Positions 56,250 to 64,000 of a stretch of DNA of 64,000 bases are shown here, one piece after another (the stretch's first letter is position 1; every line of letters starts with the position of its first letter). Below the pieces are notes generated by a model that saw only the letters and a program-made list of their open reading frames with translations, did not search any database and had not been told where the DNA came from. A program made the position numbers and the translations under genes. The DNA comes from Klebsiella sp. RHBSTW-00484 (GTDB taxonomy: Bacteria > Pseudomonadota > Gammaproteobacteria > Enterobacterales > Enterobacteriaceae), in NCBI RefSeq assembly GCF_013705725.1, contig NZ_CP055481.1:2294001-2358000 (forward strand), given 5' to 3'.

Positions 56250-57413
56250 TTGACTCTATTTACGATTAATACCTGCAAATCGTTTGGTTGCCGCAATTTA
56301 GGGCTGCCAATATCGGCATCTGCAGATTACAGTTGGCCAGACTACAGATTGGGGTATCCAGCATTGCACTGCCGGGCATGTGGGAGTTATCCCCCTTTAT
56401 TTGATGAGCAACAATTTAATGAATGGCTGTCTGTTCACTTAACCGCATATGCCTCCGAAAGGGGTCTTTTTTGTCCTGTATGTTATGGCAAAGAAACTAT
56501 TTGTTATGGCCATAACCCACAGGGAACACAGCGCATTCAGTGTCGCGCCTGCAAAAAAGTCTGGACACCCAAACAGCAGTTACACAGAGAAATAGCACAA
56601 CCAGAACGGATTGAATCGGTTCCTCTGATTGTGCCGTTCCTGGGGAGAAGTGCAGAACAGAAACTGTATGTTCTACTCAGTTTCGATGCCGTCCGCGGTA
56701 ATATTCTTCATCTCTCCACTAATTTTACTCAGCATCACATTGGGGAAACCTTACGTTATCACTGGAGGGGAAATATGGAGCCTGATTTGCATCATAGTGA
56801 TATCGTAAAACGCGTTGATATGCGCGAGACACAGTTTCTACGTCGGAGCCAGTTCGATGAAATTCAGTATGGAAGCGCGGTTCTTAAACGTAACGCCAGA
56901 GGTGCGATTGTGCGTCCAGTTATCGCGGCTCACGGGCATTTTCGAGTACTAAATCTCCTTTTCCCTAAGGTAAAAACGCATGTTATTTCACATGAATGCT
57001 TTCTTCGAGGAGCCGTCATTACTGTTTGGGCAGACCTGTTTCGCCAACAACAAGGCGAGCTTTGGTTTATAGAAGAGGATATAAATGACAGTGATATTAA
57101 TATCCCCTGGAATTTTCAGGGAATAACACAGCATGGCTGGTGGCAAAGTCAGTGGCAGCTTTGGGGGCAGGGAAAAAACCGTAAGATGGTTTGCCCATTA
57201 ACAGGCGGTGATAGTAGTAACGCTAAAATGCTCTCTTTAACGGCCAGCAGGCACTTTATCCACTGGCTGTACAAACAAACGGCTTTTACCCACAGTACTC
57301 AGTTATCTGCAGGGCGCATAACGCAAATACTGCTTTCCCTGGCACAGGACTACAACTGTAAGCTTACAGCGGCTTCTGGCGAATTATATCCGGCTGAATT
57401 TCCTCTGCTATGA
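56250..57413 (+). CDS. Zinc-ribbon protein with IS1-InsA-like N-terminal part
   Basis: A 387-aa soluble protein. Cys pairs appear at the start (INTCKSFGCRNLG), then LHCRACGSYPPLF, LFCPVCYGKETICYGHN and RIQCRACKKVWTPKQQL; the last two make one zinc ribbon of the kind in IS1 InsA and other transposases. The remaining ~270 residues (FLGRSAEQKLYVLLSFDAVR, HWRGNMEPDLHHSDIVKRVD, HGHFRVLNLLFPKVKTHVIS) suggest a divergent DDE-like or unrelated domain. No inverted repeats or target duplication were seen around it. Starts with TTG at 56250 on this reading. Divergent from the nucleotidase gene. Family not recognised with certainty. Confidence 0.6.
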   Translation: MTLFTINTCKSFGCRNLGLPISASADYSWPDYRLGYPALHCRACGSYPPLFDEQQFNEWLSVHLTAYASERGLFCPVCYGKETICYGHNPQGTQRIQCRACKKVWTPKQQLHREIAQPERIESVPLIVPFLGRSAEQKLYVLLSFDAVRGNILHLSTNFTQHHIGETLRYHWRGNMEPDLHHSDIVKRVDMRETQFLRRSQFDEIQYGSAVLKRNARGAIVRPVIAAHGHFRVLNLLFPKVKTHVISHECFLRGAVITVWADLFRQQQGELWFIEEDINDSDINIPWNFQGITQHGWWQSQWQLWGQGKNRKMVCPLTGGDSSNAKMLSLTASRHFIHWLYKQTAFTHSTQLSAGRITQILLSLAQDYNCKLTAASGELYPAEFPLL

Positions 57414-57766
57414 AGTCATGACCTATGCCCATTCCATTGATCGCCAGCGGCTTTCATATAGTACAAGGTGTTGTCATATGGCAACTGGGCTGATAGCAGA
57501 TACTTCCTGCATATCGCTTCTATCGCAATACGTAGCTTGTTGTTGGTATCAAATAGACAGTGCGAATCAGGCAGTTTAATGGGTTTAGATATGGATTTTA
57601 AGTTGCGGATTTTTTGAATCATTAAGGGATATCGGGGGGCACTACTATATCGAACTAATCTCACCAGCGCGGAGAAAAACAGGATACGCATCGGAAAGGA
57701 TTTTTACGCTAACCTGTTGAATCAAAAATAGATAAAGACTCACAGGGAAGCATAAGAATCGAAATT
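57414..57766. other. Region between the zinc-ribbon gene and tRNA-Asn
   Basis: 353 bp with no secure gene. A 91-codon minus-strand frame (57416-57691) contains a stretch with protein-like composition (LPDSHCLFDTNNKLRIAIEA, CRKYLLSAQLPYDNTLYYMK) but no ribosome site; it could be an island-gene remnant. This is where an island integrated at the tRNA 3' end would join, but no repeat of the tRNA end is present. Confidence 0.35.
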
Positions 57767-57842
57767 TGGCTCCTCTGACTGGACTCGAACCAGTGACATA
57801 CGGATTAACAGTCCGCCGTTCTACCGACTGAACTACAGAGGA
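57767..57842 (-). tRNA. asn: tRNA-Asn (GTT)
   Basis: 76-nt copy identical to the other three. Its 3' end faces the AT-rich nucleotidase region, the usual side for island insertion at tRNA-Asn in Klebsiella. Confidence 0.98.
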
Positions 57843-57942
57843 ATCGTGTGAACGAAGCGAATACTACTGGCCTCGTATTTTTGTGTCAACACTAAATTTA
57901 ACTTGCTGATTCAAATGGCTAAATTTAATGCAAACCGTTGTT

Positions 57943-58743
57943 TTAGTGTACTGCTGGGTTATCACCTTCATTCTGTGGGCTATTTTCACGTAATCTCTCC
58001 AGCGGATCCTGGCGATAGAAGTGGCAGAAACGTTGCCAAAGTGCAGGAAAACGCGGGGCAAAGAGCTCAGGGGCACTGAAGAAATATTCAGAGAGCACGG
58101 CAAAACATTCGGCAGGATCGGTAGCGGCATAGGCATCAACGCTCGCGGCACTTTCGCCGACCAGATCGATCTCATCCTGAATATTGTTCATTGCTGCGCG
58201 AAGATCGTGTTCCCAACCTGCGACTTCGCGGAGAGGAATGAACGGCACACCGCTTGCGCGATCGCCATTGCGGGTATCCAGCTTATGCGCAACTTCGTGG
58301 ACGATAAGGTTAAAACCGGAGGCGTCGAAGGAGTCCTGGATGTCGAGCCAGTTAAGAACAATGGGGCCTTGCTGCCAGCTTTGACCGGATTGCACGATTC
58401 GTTGGTTATGCACCAGGCCGATATCATCTTCCCATTCATCATCGACGACAAACGGGGCAGGGTAGATGAGCACTTCGTGGAAGCCGTCTAACCATTCGAT
58501 CCCAAGTTCGAGAACCGGCAGGCAAAACAGTACTGCGATACGGGCGCTATGAAGGGGGGTAAGCTCAAGTCCTTGTAACGCAACGAGACGCTTCTGCTGT
58601 AAAAAACGGTTTGCCATTTGTGCAAGTTGCCGCTGCTCCTGCTTGGAGAGATTGGCTAAAACTGGAATGGCAAGCGCCTGTTCCCAGGGGATTTCTGCGT
58701 TGCCAGACTCTTCATCTACTTTCCAGGGCCATTTAAACATCAT
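57943..58743 (-). CDS. mtfA: MtfA, Mlc-titration factor / zinc peptidase
   Basis: A 266-aa cytoplasmic protein with the zinc-binding HEVAH ([20 protein letters not shown]) and a downstream Glu in [12 protein letters not shown] as third ligand. MtfA binds the glucose repressor Mlc and so relieves ptsG repression; it also has aminopeptidase activity. It starts [11 protein letters not shown] like E. coli MtfA (YeeI). Located beside serU and tRNA-Asn, as in E. coli. Confidence 0.96.
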   Translation of the reverse strand: MMFKWPWKVDEESGNAEIPWEQALAIPVLANLSKQEQRQLAQMANRFLQQKRLVALQGLELTPLHSARIAVLFCLPVLELGIEWLDGFHEVLIYPAPFVVDDEWEDDIGLVHNQRIVQSGQSWQQGPIVLNWLDIQDSFDASGFNLIVHEVAHKLDTRNGDRASGVPFIPLREVAGWEHDLRAAMNNIQDEIDLVGESAASVDAYAATDPAECFAVLSEYFFSAPELFAPRFPALWQRFCHFYRQDPLERLRENSPQNEGDNPAVH

Positions 58744-58833
58744 ATTGCTCGCAAAGTCGTCACTTGAACTGAATTAAAGAGACAGGAACTATTAAAATGC
58801 CAAAGAACCTGGCATTATAGCAACCTCAACAGC

Positions 58834-58923
58834 GGAGAGATGCCAGAGCGGCTGAATGGACCGGTCTCGAAAACCGGAGTAGGGGCAACTCTACCGGGGG
58901 TTCAAATCCCCCTCTCTCCGCCA
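58834..58923 (+). tRNA. serU: tRNA-Ser (CGA)
   Basis: 90-nt class II tRNA. GGAGAGATGCCAGAGCGGC start, anticodon CGA in GGTCTCGAAAACC, long variable arm TAGGGGCAACTCTA, T arm GGGGGTTCAAATCCCCC, encoded CCA. Same position as E. coli serU. Confidence 0.97.
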
Positions 58924-59113
58924 CTATTCAAACACTTACGTAACTTCCTTTCAACGACTCTCGTCACAAATGGTATCGTGCCTTTACTGGCTGGCAATCA
59001 TCATCTTCCTGGTTTATTTCGTTAGCAAGAACATTATAAACGTACCTCGTCACGTTCTATACCCATGCGCTGAGATAGCGATGAGCAGGATAGCCCTGCA
59101 GGCAAAAACAAAA

Positions 59114-59134
59114 AAGCCCGCGCGAGGCGGGCTT
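59114..59134 (-). terminator. Terminator of the porin gene
   Basis: AAGCCCGC, GCGAG loop, GCGGGCTT, with a T-rich tail on the minus strand (TTTTTTGTTTTTG), 17 bp after the porin stop. Confidence 0.88.
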
Positions 59135-59151
59135 GAGATTAATTGAGAATC

Positions 59152-60207
59152 TTAGAACTGGTAGGTGATACCTACAGCGAACTGGTCATCAGTAGACGCG
59201 CCAGTAATGCTTGCATCTTCATCATCCATCAGGTTGAATTTGTATGCAGTGTAAACGTTGAAGTTTTTGTTGAAGTAGTACCAGGTACCCAGTTCAACGT
59301 AGTTCATGATATCTGCATCACGCTTACCGTTCAGGTCTTTGCCTTTCGCATAGACATAGCCCAGAGACGGACGCAGACCGAAGTCGAACTGATACTGAAC
59401 AACGGCTTCGATGTTCTGAGTCTTATCAGCAAATCCGCCTTTTTCCATCCAGCTCATGTTATGAGATTCACCATACATAACAGATGCGTAAACATTGTTT
59501 GCATCATATTTGGCAGCCAAATCCCAAACTTCTGCGGTTTCACCTTTGCGGTCTGCAGCTTGTTCGTCAGTACGATCGGAATTGCTATAAGCACCCACTA
59601 AACCGAAACCGTCGATGTTATAGTTAACGGAGAAGCCAAAACCGTCGCCATTAGCTTTTTTCGGGTCGGTGTCGTTGTTTTTACCCTGATACTGCAGGGC
59701 AAAGTTCAGGCCATCAACCATGCCGAAGAAGTCGTTGTTGCGGTAGGTTGCTACGCCGTTGGTACGACCGGTCATGAAGTTGTCGGTGTAGACCAGGCCG
59801 TCGCCGCCCCACTCAACCAGCATATCGGTGTAACCCGCTGCGTCGTAAACAACGCCGTAGTTACGACCGTAGTCGAATGAACCGTACTCAGCGAATTTCA
59901 GACCTGCAAACGCCAGACGGGTGTCATCAGCCTGCTGGCCTTCTGGTTTGTCCGCTTTGATGTTGTATTCAAACTGGCCGTAACCGGTCAGTTCGCTGCT
60001 GATCTGGGTTTCGCCTTTAACACCGAAACGTGCATAGGAGGTATCGTCAGAGTTGTTGTTGTCGCCATCGTGGGTCATGACGTGTTCGCCAACCATTTTG
60101 CCGTAGAAATCCAGTTTGTTGCCGTTCTTATTATAGATTTCTGCTGCGTTAGCGGCACCAGCGACTAATAAAGCTGGAACCAGAATTGCCAGTACTTTTC
60201 TTTTCAT
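59152..60207 (-). CDS. General outer-membrane porin, OmpC/OmpF family
   Basis: A 351-aa trimeric 16-strand porin. Signal peptide MKRKVLAILVPALLVAGAAN plus A, then AEIYNKNGNKLDFYGKMVGE, the strand-rich body and the terminal Phe in FAVGITYQF. Loop 3, which forms the constriction, reads LVEWGGDGLVYTDNFMTGRT where OmpC and OmpF have LPEFGGD, so the conserved Pro is lost. The location between serU and drpB corresponds to the E. coli yedS region rather than ompC; it is a paralogue of the main porins (OmpS/OmpN-like). A long AT-rich upstream region suggests complex regulation. Confidence 0.93.
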   Translation of the reverse strand: MKRKVLAILVPALLVAGAANAAEIYNKNGNKLDFYGKMVGEHVMTHDGDNNNSDDTSYARFGVKGETQISSELTGYGQFEYNIKADKPEGQQADDTRLAFAGLKFAEYGSFDYGRNYGVVYDAAGYTDMLVEWGGDGLVYTDNFMTGRTNGVATYRNNDFFGMVDGLNFALQYQGKNNDTDPKKANGDGFGFSVNYNIDGFGLVGAYSNSDRTDEQAADRKGETAEVWDLAAKYDANNVYASVMYGESHNMSWMEKGGFADKTQNIEAVVQYQFDFGLRPSLGYVYAKGKDLNGKRDADIMNYVELGTWYYFNKNFNVYTAYKFNLMDDEDASITGASTDDQFAVGITYQF

Positions 60208-60847
60208 TATATATATTCCCTTTTAATCATAATTAATATGAATGTTGTCATTCCCTCCGGGGAGACTATTTGATACTAGCGATTAAGTTCATTTTTCTTT
60301 AAACGAAAGATGTAAGTAAATTATATCTAATATTACAAAATGTTTCTTAGTGATTCTTTATATTTAAAATCTATTGATTTGTTTTAATTTATTTCTTGTG
60401 TGTATGCATTTCAATATCATGGGCTTATGTGTTTTTGTAAGTAATTTGTGTTTTTGATGAAATTTACAGTTTGAATGTTTTTGTGATTTATATTTTTGTG
60501 AGTAATATCCACGAGTGAATTCGTTTTTTGCATGCGCCATTTCAAAAGGATGGGATGATGAGACTTTACGGGGAATAAACTTAGGGCATTAATATTGTTT
60601 AGGTGGGATCAGCAGAAAGTGCAGGAAATTCTCACCTGCTTTCATCAATTTGCATTATTTAAAATAAGATAGAATTCATTGAAAATATATGGCGACTGGC
60701 AGTAGGCCGAATTGAGCGAGACCCTAGCTCAAAGAGGATAGAGAGATCTGCTGTCTGGAAAGCATTTTTATTATATAATGTGATGAATGTCACTATTTTT
60801 GACTACCGTCGGCGGTATCTGTTGTTGAGTAAATGGAGAGTAAGCTA
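60208..60847. other. AT-rich control region between porin and drpB
   Basis: 640 bp without a confident gene. The first ~300 bp upstream of the porin are strongly AT-rich (candidate OmpR and H-NS targets; no clear OmpR box picked out). The drpB promoter should lie at the right end; GGAGAG at 60834 is its ribosome site. Confidence 0.5.
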
Positions 60848-61129
60848 ATGGAAGATAAAGCGAAACGGAGTCCTGGAGGTAAACTTGCGCTGTGGGCATT
60901 TTATGTCTTTTGCGGTTACTTCCTCTGGGCGATGGCGCGCTACTGGTGGGTTGTTGGGCAGATCCAGAGCATGCCTGGTGTGACGATTGACGGCGAGTTA
61001 GGTTCAACGGCAGGTAAATGGATCGGTGCGCTGCTGGGTTTTTTGGTGTTGGGTATCGTTGGCGTCGTTCTCGGTGCGATCGCCTGGTACACGCGACCTG
61101 ATCCACAGATGTATGAACATCACGATTAA
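60848..61129 (+). CDS. drpB: DrpB (YedR)-type small membrane protein
   Basis: A 93-aa protein with two membrane helices (LALWAFYVFCGYFLWAMARY and WIGALLGFLVLGIVGVVLGA) and a periplasmic loop between them (SMPGVTIDGELGSTAGK). Position directly upstream of yedJ-dcm-vsr is that of E. coli yedR/drpB, a cell-division-associated protein. The assignment rests mainly on position and topology. GGAGAG precedes ATG 60848; ATG 60833 is in frame but lies within that site. Confidence 0.65.
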   Translation: MEDKAKRSPGGKLALWAFYVFCGYFLWAMARYWWVVGQIQSMPGVTIDGELGSTAGKWIGALLGFLVLGIVGVVLGAIAWYTRPDPQMYEHHD

Positions 61130-61171
61130 AGTTGCTATGCTCGTTTCTGGCCTTATCACAAAGGAACGCGC

Positions 61172-61867
61172 ATGGAACTTGTTGACTGGCAGCAGCGGTT
61201 TGAATCCTGGTTAATCGGACATCACTCGCAAGAGGATTCTGCTCACGATATTTCACACTTTCGCCGGGTTTGGGCAACGGCTCAGCAGTTGGCCAAAGAT
61301 ACTGATGTTGATCGGCTGGTGATCCTGACCGCCTGCTATTTTCATGACATCATCAGCCTGGCGAAAAATCATCCTGAGCGAAGTCGCTCCTCGGCGATGG
61401 CGGCGGAAAAAACGCTGGCCATCCTGCAGTCATCTTTTCCTGACTTCCCGGCAGACCGCTATCCGGCGGTCTTGCATGCTATAGAAGCGCACAGTTTTAG
61501 CGCTGCAATTCCCCCGCAGAGTGAAGAAGCAAAGATTGTCCAGGATGCCGATCGACTCGAAGCATTGGGGGCGATTGGCCTGGCGCGCGTTTTTGCCGTG
61601 TCCGGCGCGCTCAACAATATTTTGTTTGATGCCGACGATCCCTTTGCCGACAGACGCGAATTAAATGACAAGAAGTACGCGCTGGATCATTTCCAGTGCA
61701 AGTTGTTGCGCTTACCTGAAACCATGCAAACCGAAAAGGGCAGAGCAATGGCGGTGCACAATGCGCGTTTTCTGGTGCAGTTTATGGCTAAGTTAAGTGC
61801 GGAGCTTTGCGGAGACCCTCTGGCCCTTGATGAGGCGGTTTTACAGCGCTTTGATCCACTGGCATAA
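61172..61867 (+). CDS. yedJ: HD-domain phosphohydrolase YedJ
   Basis: A 231-aa metal-dependent phosphohydrolase: first His in [22 protein letters not shown] pair in [20 protein letters not shown], and a later Asp in [20 protein letters not shown]. Same family and position as E. coli YedJ, whose substrate is not settled. Ribosome site AAGGA before ATG 61172. Between drpB and dcm on the same strand. Confidence 0.95.
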   Translation: MELVDWQQRFESWLIGHHSQEDSAHDISHFRRVWATAQQLAKDTDVDRLVILTACYFHDIISLAKNHPERSRSSAMAAEKTLAILQSSFPDFPADRYPAVLHAIEAHSFSAAIPPQSEEAKIVQDADRLEALGAIGLARVFAVSGALNNILFDADDPFADRRELNDKKYALDHFQCKLLRLPETMQTEKGRAMAVHNARFLVQFMAKLSAELCGDPLALDEAVLQRFDPLA

Positions 61868-61924
61868 AACGGCTTGCGCTATTATATGGTAACCTCTGCA
61901 AAAATAGTCGGGCTGGTTGAGGTT

Positions 61925-63358
61925 ATGTCGCAAAATTTATCCAAGGAAAGTCCCCCATCTTTGAAGGCCGAGCATAACGGAGAGGATGCCCAGGCGTTGT
62001 TGCGTCAGATGATGGCGATATACGATGTAAAAACGCTGGTGGCACAGTTAATCTCTGTTGGTGAGCAGCACTGGAGCCCGGCCATCCTGAAGCGCGTAGC
62101 GACGGTGCCTCACGCAGCAAATCGTTTAAACGCACAAGAGAGAGCCCATCTGTTGACGCTCCTGCCGCAGCCGCCAGCGCATCATCCGCACTATGGATTC
62201 CGCTTTGTCGATCTGTTTGCCGGTATCGGCGGTATTCGTAATGGTTTCGAGGCGATTGGCGGGCAATGCGTTTTCACCAGCGAGTGGAATAAGCATGCGG
62301 TGCGTACCTATAAAGCCAACTGGTACTGCGACCCTGAGCAGCATAGTTTTAATGAGGATATTCGCGATATTACCCTAAGCCATCGTCAGGATGTGCGCGA
62401 TGAGGAAGCGGCGCAGCATATTCGCGAGGCTATCCCGCAGCATGATGTTCTGCTGGCTGGTTTTCCTTGCCAGCCTTTTTCTTTGGCTGGTGTATCAAAG
62501 AAGAATGCTCTTGGCCGGGCGCATGGTTTTGCCTGCGAAACGCAAGGGACGCTGTTTTTTGACGTTGTCAGGATTATTGCCGCCAGGCAACCCGCTATTT
62601 TTGTGCTGGAAAACGTCAAAAACCTGAAGAGTCATGACAAAGGGCGGACGTTCCGTATCATTATGCAGACGCTGGACGAGCTGGGCTATGAAGTCGCCGA
62701 TGCCGATCATACCGGAGCGGACGATCCGAAGGTCATCGACGGACGCCATTTTTTACCTCAGCACCGCGAGCGTATTGTGCTGGTTGGCTTCCGTCGAGAT
62801 TTGCAACTGCATGAAGGGTTTACCCTACGTGACATCTCCACGCTCTATCCGGCTAAGCGCCTGACATTTGGCGAGCTGCTGGAACCCGCGGTGGATGCTA
62901 AATTTATTCTCACCCAGGTACTGTGGAAGTATCTCTATCGCTATGCGCGTAAGCACCAGGAGCGGGGTAACGGCTTTGGTTACGGGTTAGTTGACCCTAT
63001 GAATCCGCACAGCGTGGCGCGTACGTTATCTGCCCGTTATTACAAAGATGGTGCGGAGATCCTCATCGATCGCGGCTGGGATCGTCCTTTGGGTGAAAAG
63101 CATTTTGATGACCCTGAAAACCAGCTTCGTCGTCCACGCAGGCTGACGCCCCGCGAGTGCGCGCGTCTGATGGGGTTTGAATCGCCGCAGGGGTACCATT
63201 TTCGCATTCCGGTATCGGATACCCAGGCCTATCGCCAGTTTGGCAATTCAGTAGTAGTGCCGGTGTTTGCTGCGGTGGCAAAGCTTCTGGAACCGCGGAT
63301 AGCGAAGGCGGTGGCCTGGCGCGAGCGCGAGGATAACCATGGCCGATGTCCACGATAA
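61925..63358 (+). CDS. dcm: DNA-cytosine methyltransferase Dcm
   Basis: A 477-aa m5C methyltransferase for CCWGG. Motif [21 protein letters not shown], catalytic Cys in [14 protein letters not shown] (motif IV), ENVKNL (motif VI), [12 protein letters not shown] (motif VIII), and [20 protein letters not shown] (motif X). The N-terminal ~80-residue extension with [11 protein letters not shown] is as in E. coli Dcm. Start MSQNLSKE at 61925 gives the expected length. Overlaps vsr by 20 bp, the conserved dcm-vsr arrangement. Confidence 0.97.
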   Translation: MSQNLSKESPPSLKAEHNGEDAQALLRQMMAIYDVKTLVAQLISVGEQHWSPAILKRVATVPHAANRLNAQERAHLLTLLPQPPAHHPHYGFRFVDLFAGIGGIRNGFEAIGGQCVFTSEWNKHAVRTYKANWYCDPEQHSFNEDIRDITLSHRQDVRDEEAAQHIREAIPQHDVLLAGFPCQPFSLAGVSKKNALGRAHGFACETQGTLFFDVVRIIAARQPAIFVLENVKNLKSHDKGRTFRIIMQTLDELGYEVADADHTGADDPKVIDGRHFLPQHRERIVLVGFRRDLQLHEGFTLRDISTLYPAKRLTFGELLEPAVDAKFILTQVLWKYLYRYARKHQERGNGFGYGLVDPMNPHSVARTLSARYYKDGAEILIDRGWDRPLGEKHFDDPENQLRRPRRLTPRECARLMGFESPQGYHFRIPVSDTQAYRQFGNSVVVPVFAAVAKLLEPRIAKAVAWREREDNHGRCPR

Positions 63359-63833
63359 AGCCACCCGCAGTAAGAATATGCGCGCTATCGGCACGCGCGA
63401 TACCGCGATTGAAAAACGGCTGGCGGGGCTGCTGGCGAGCGCCGGGTTTTCCTTTACCGTCCAGGATGCCGCGCTGCCGGGGCGTCCGGATTTTGTGGTG
63501 ACCGACTATCGATGCGTTATCTTTACCCACGGTTGCTTCTGGCATCATCATGACTGCTATCTGTTTAAAGTCCCCGCGACGCGCACCGAGTTCTGGCTGG
63601 ATAAGATTGGCAAGAACGTGGCGCGCGATGGCCGTGATATCGGGCTGCTGGCAGAGCAGGGATGGCGGGTGCTGGTGGTTTGGGAGTGCGCGCTACGTGG
63701 GCGGAAGAAATTAAGCGACGAAGCGCTTGGTGAGCGTCTGGAAGAGTGGATCTGCGGCGGTGGCGACAGCGCGCAGATCGACACTCAAGGTATTGGCCTG
63801 CTGGAGATTACTTCTGTGCCTTACAGGACGTAA
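63339..63833 (+). CDS. vsr: Very-short-patch repair endonuclease Vsr
   Basis: A 164-aa endonuclease that nicks 5' of T in T:G mismatches formed by deamination at Dcm sites. [20 protein letters not shown] start, catalytic Asp in [20 protein letters not shown], His and structural zinc ligands in [16 protein letters not shown] and VWECALRG. Its frame overlaps the end of dcm by 20 bp (translational coupling) and its 3' end overlaps the convergent yedA by 26 bp. Confidence 0.97.
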   Translation: MADVHDKATRSKNMRAIGTRDTAIEKRLAGLLASAGFSFTVQDAALPGRPDFVVTDYRCVIFTHGCFWHHHDCYLFKVPATRTEFWLDKIGKNVARDGRDIGLLAEQGWRVLVVWECALRGRKKLSDEALGERLEEWICGGGDSAQIDTQGIGLLEITSVPYRT

Positions 63834-64000
63834 CTTCGCTGCGCGCAGGGAATAGGTATTTCCCGAGCGTCACCAGCACCACCGCAAAGATAATCACCCC
63901 GAGCGCCAGCCACTCGACCGGCGATAGGCTCTCCCCGGCGAAGCTGGTGCCGAGCAGTACGGCGACTACTGGGTTAACGTAGGCATAACTGGTTGCAACG
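63808..64000 (-). CDS. yedA: YedA-type DMT transporter, C-terminal end (5' part beyond window)
   Basis: The stop is at 63808-63810. The visible protein reads ATSYAYVNPVVAVLLGTSFA, GESLSPVEWLALGVIIFAVV and [20 protein letters not shown] (QK): the last EamA-domain helices of the drug/metabolite transporter family. The gene order dcm-vsr-yedA (convergent) matches E. coli. Confidence 0.9.
   Translation of the reverse strand, partial: VATSYAYVNPVVAVLLGTSFAGESLSPVEWLALGVIIFAVVLVTLGKYLFPARSEVTSCKAQK

Noticed and set aside
57416..57691. 91-codon minus-strand frame next to tRNA-Asn
   Set aside because: No ribosome site and no recognisable domain; mentioned only as a possible remnant.
57767..57842. 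Integrated island with attL/attR at tRNA-Asn
   Set aside because: The tRNA 3' end motif occurs only inside the four complete tRNA genes; no separate duplicate and no integrase gene were found.
60771..61277. 168-codon minus-strand frame over drpB
   Set aside because: Opposite-strand shadow of drpB and the start of yedJ, with unlikely composition.

Overview
The window reads as chromosome of an enterobacterium of the Klebsiella/Raoultella/Enterobacter type. The evidence is a near-canonical nac gene with an NtrC site and a sigma-54 promoter, the nac-cbl-ldtA-yeeO-amn block interspersed with identical tRNA-Asn genes, and the mtfA-serU-porin-drpB-yedJ-dcm-vsr-yedA block in E. coli-like order. Three ERIC repeats and a REP pair agree with this. 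Species cannot be fixed from the sequence alone.

Layout. 1-3.5 kb: minus-strand type 1-like chaperone-usher fimbrial genes (major subunit, FimI-like subunit, chaperone, usher cut by the window edge), preceded by a LuxR-type regulator. 4.3-9.0 kb: a MarT-like (CadC/ToxR-type) regulator and a FidL-like membrane protein. The regulator gene is split by a complete 3372-bp ISPpu12-like ISL3 element (4867-8238; 24-bp imperfect inverted repeats; 8-bp duplication TTATTTAG) carrying merR, a CDF metal exporter, lspA and tnpA. 9.2-9.9 kb: a PemI/PemK toxin-antitoxin pair between two near-copies of a tRNA-terminator segment. 9.9-18.5 kb: tRNA-Asn, nac, cbl, ldtA, an orphan TRAP binding protein with a SnoaL-like protein and a divergent LysR regulator, tRNA-Asn, yeeO, tRNA-Asn. 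18.6-20.6 kb: two decayed genes (LysE-type exporter, DUF6544-like protein) around a TetR regulator. 21-29 kb: a lipoprotein, amn, an alpha/beta hydrolase, a Gate-domain membrane protein, pagP and a membrane acyltransferase. 29-33 kb: an RND pump whose adaptor gene is frameshifted. 33-37 kb: small membrane proteins and a universal-stress-protein/P-type-ATPase pair. 37-39.6 kb: an 865-aa protein of unknown function.

40-51.3 kb is the most unusual part. A cytoplasmic redox cluster (two aldo-keto reductases, a cupin, two LysR regulators) sits beside what looks like an exported counterpart: a Tat-signal aldo-keto reductase, a signal-peptide cupin, a signal-peptide carboxymuconolactone-decarboxylase-like protein and a signal-peptide dienelactone-hydrolase-like enzyme. 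The exported set surrounds a CusRS/CopRS-like two-component system. TGACA-N3-TTGTCA boxes lie in front of the three exported-enzyme transcription units, so a single envelope-stress regulon is a reasonable inference.

51.8-57.4 kb is visibly AT-richer. It holds two paralogous periplasmic 5'-nucleotidases around a Tsx-like nucleoside channel, plus a zinc-ribbon protein with an IS1-InsA-like look. It ends at another tRNA-Asn gene and is probably an acquired nucleotide-scavenging island. 57.9-64 kb returns to core genes: mtfA, serU, a general porin, drpB-yedJ-dcm-vsr, and the 3' end of yedA.
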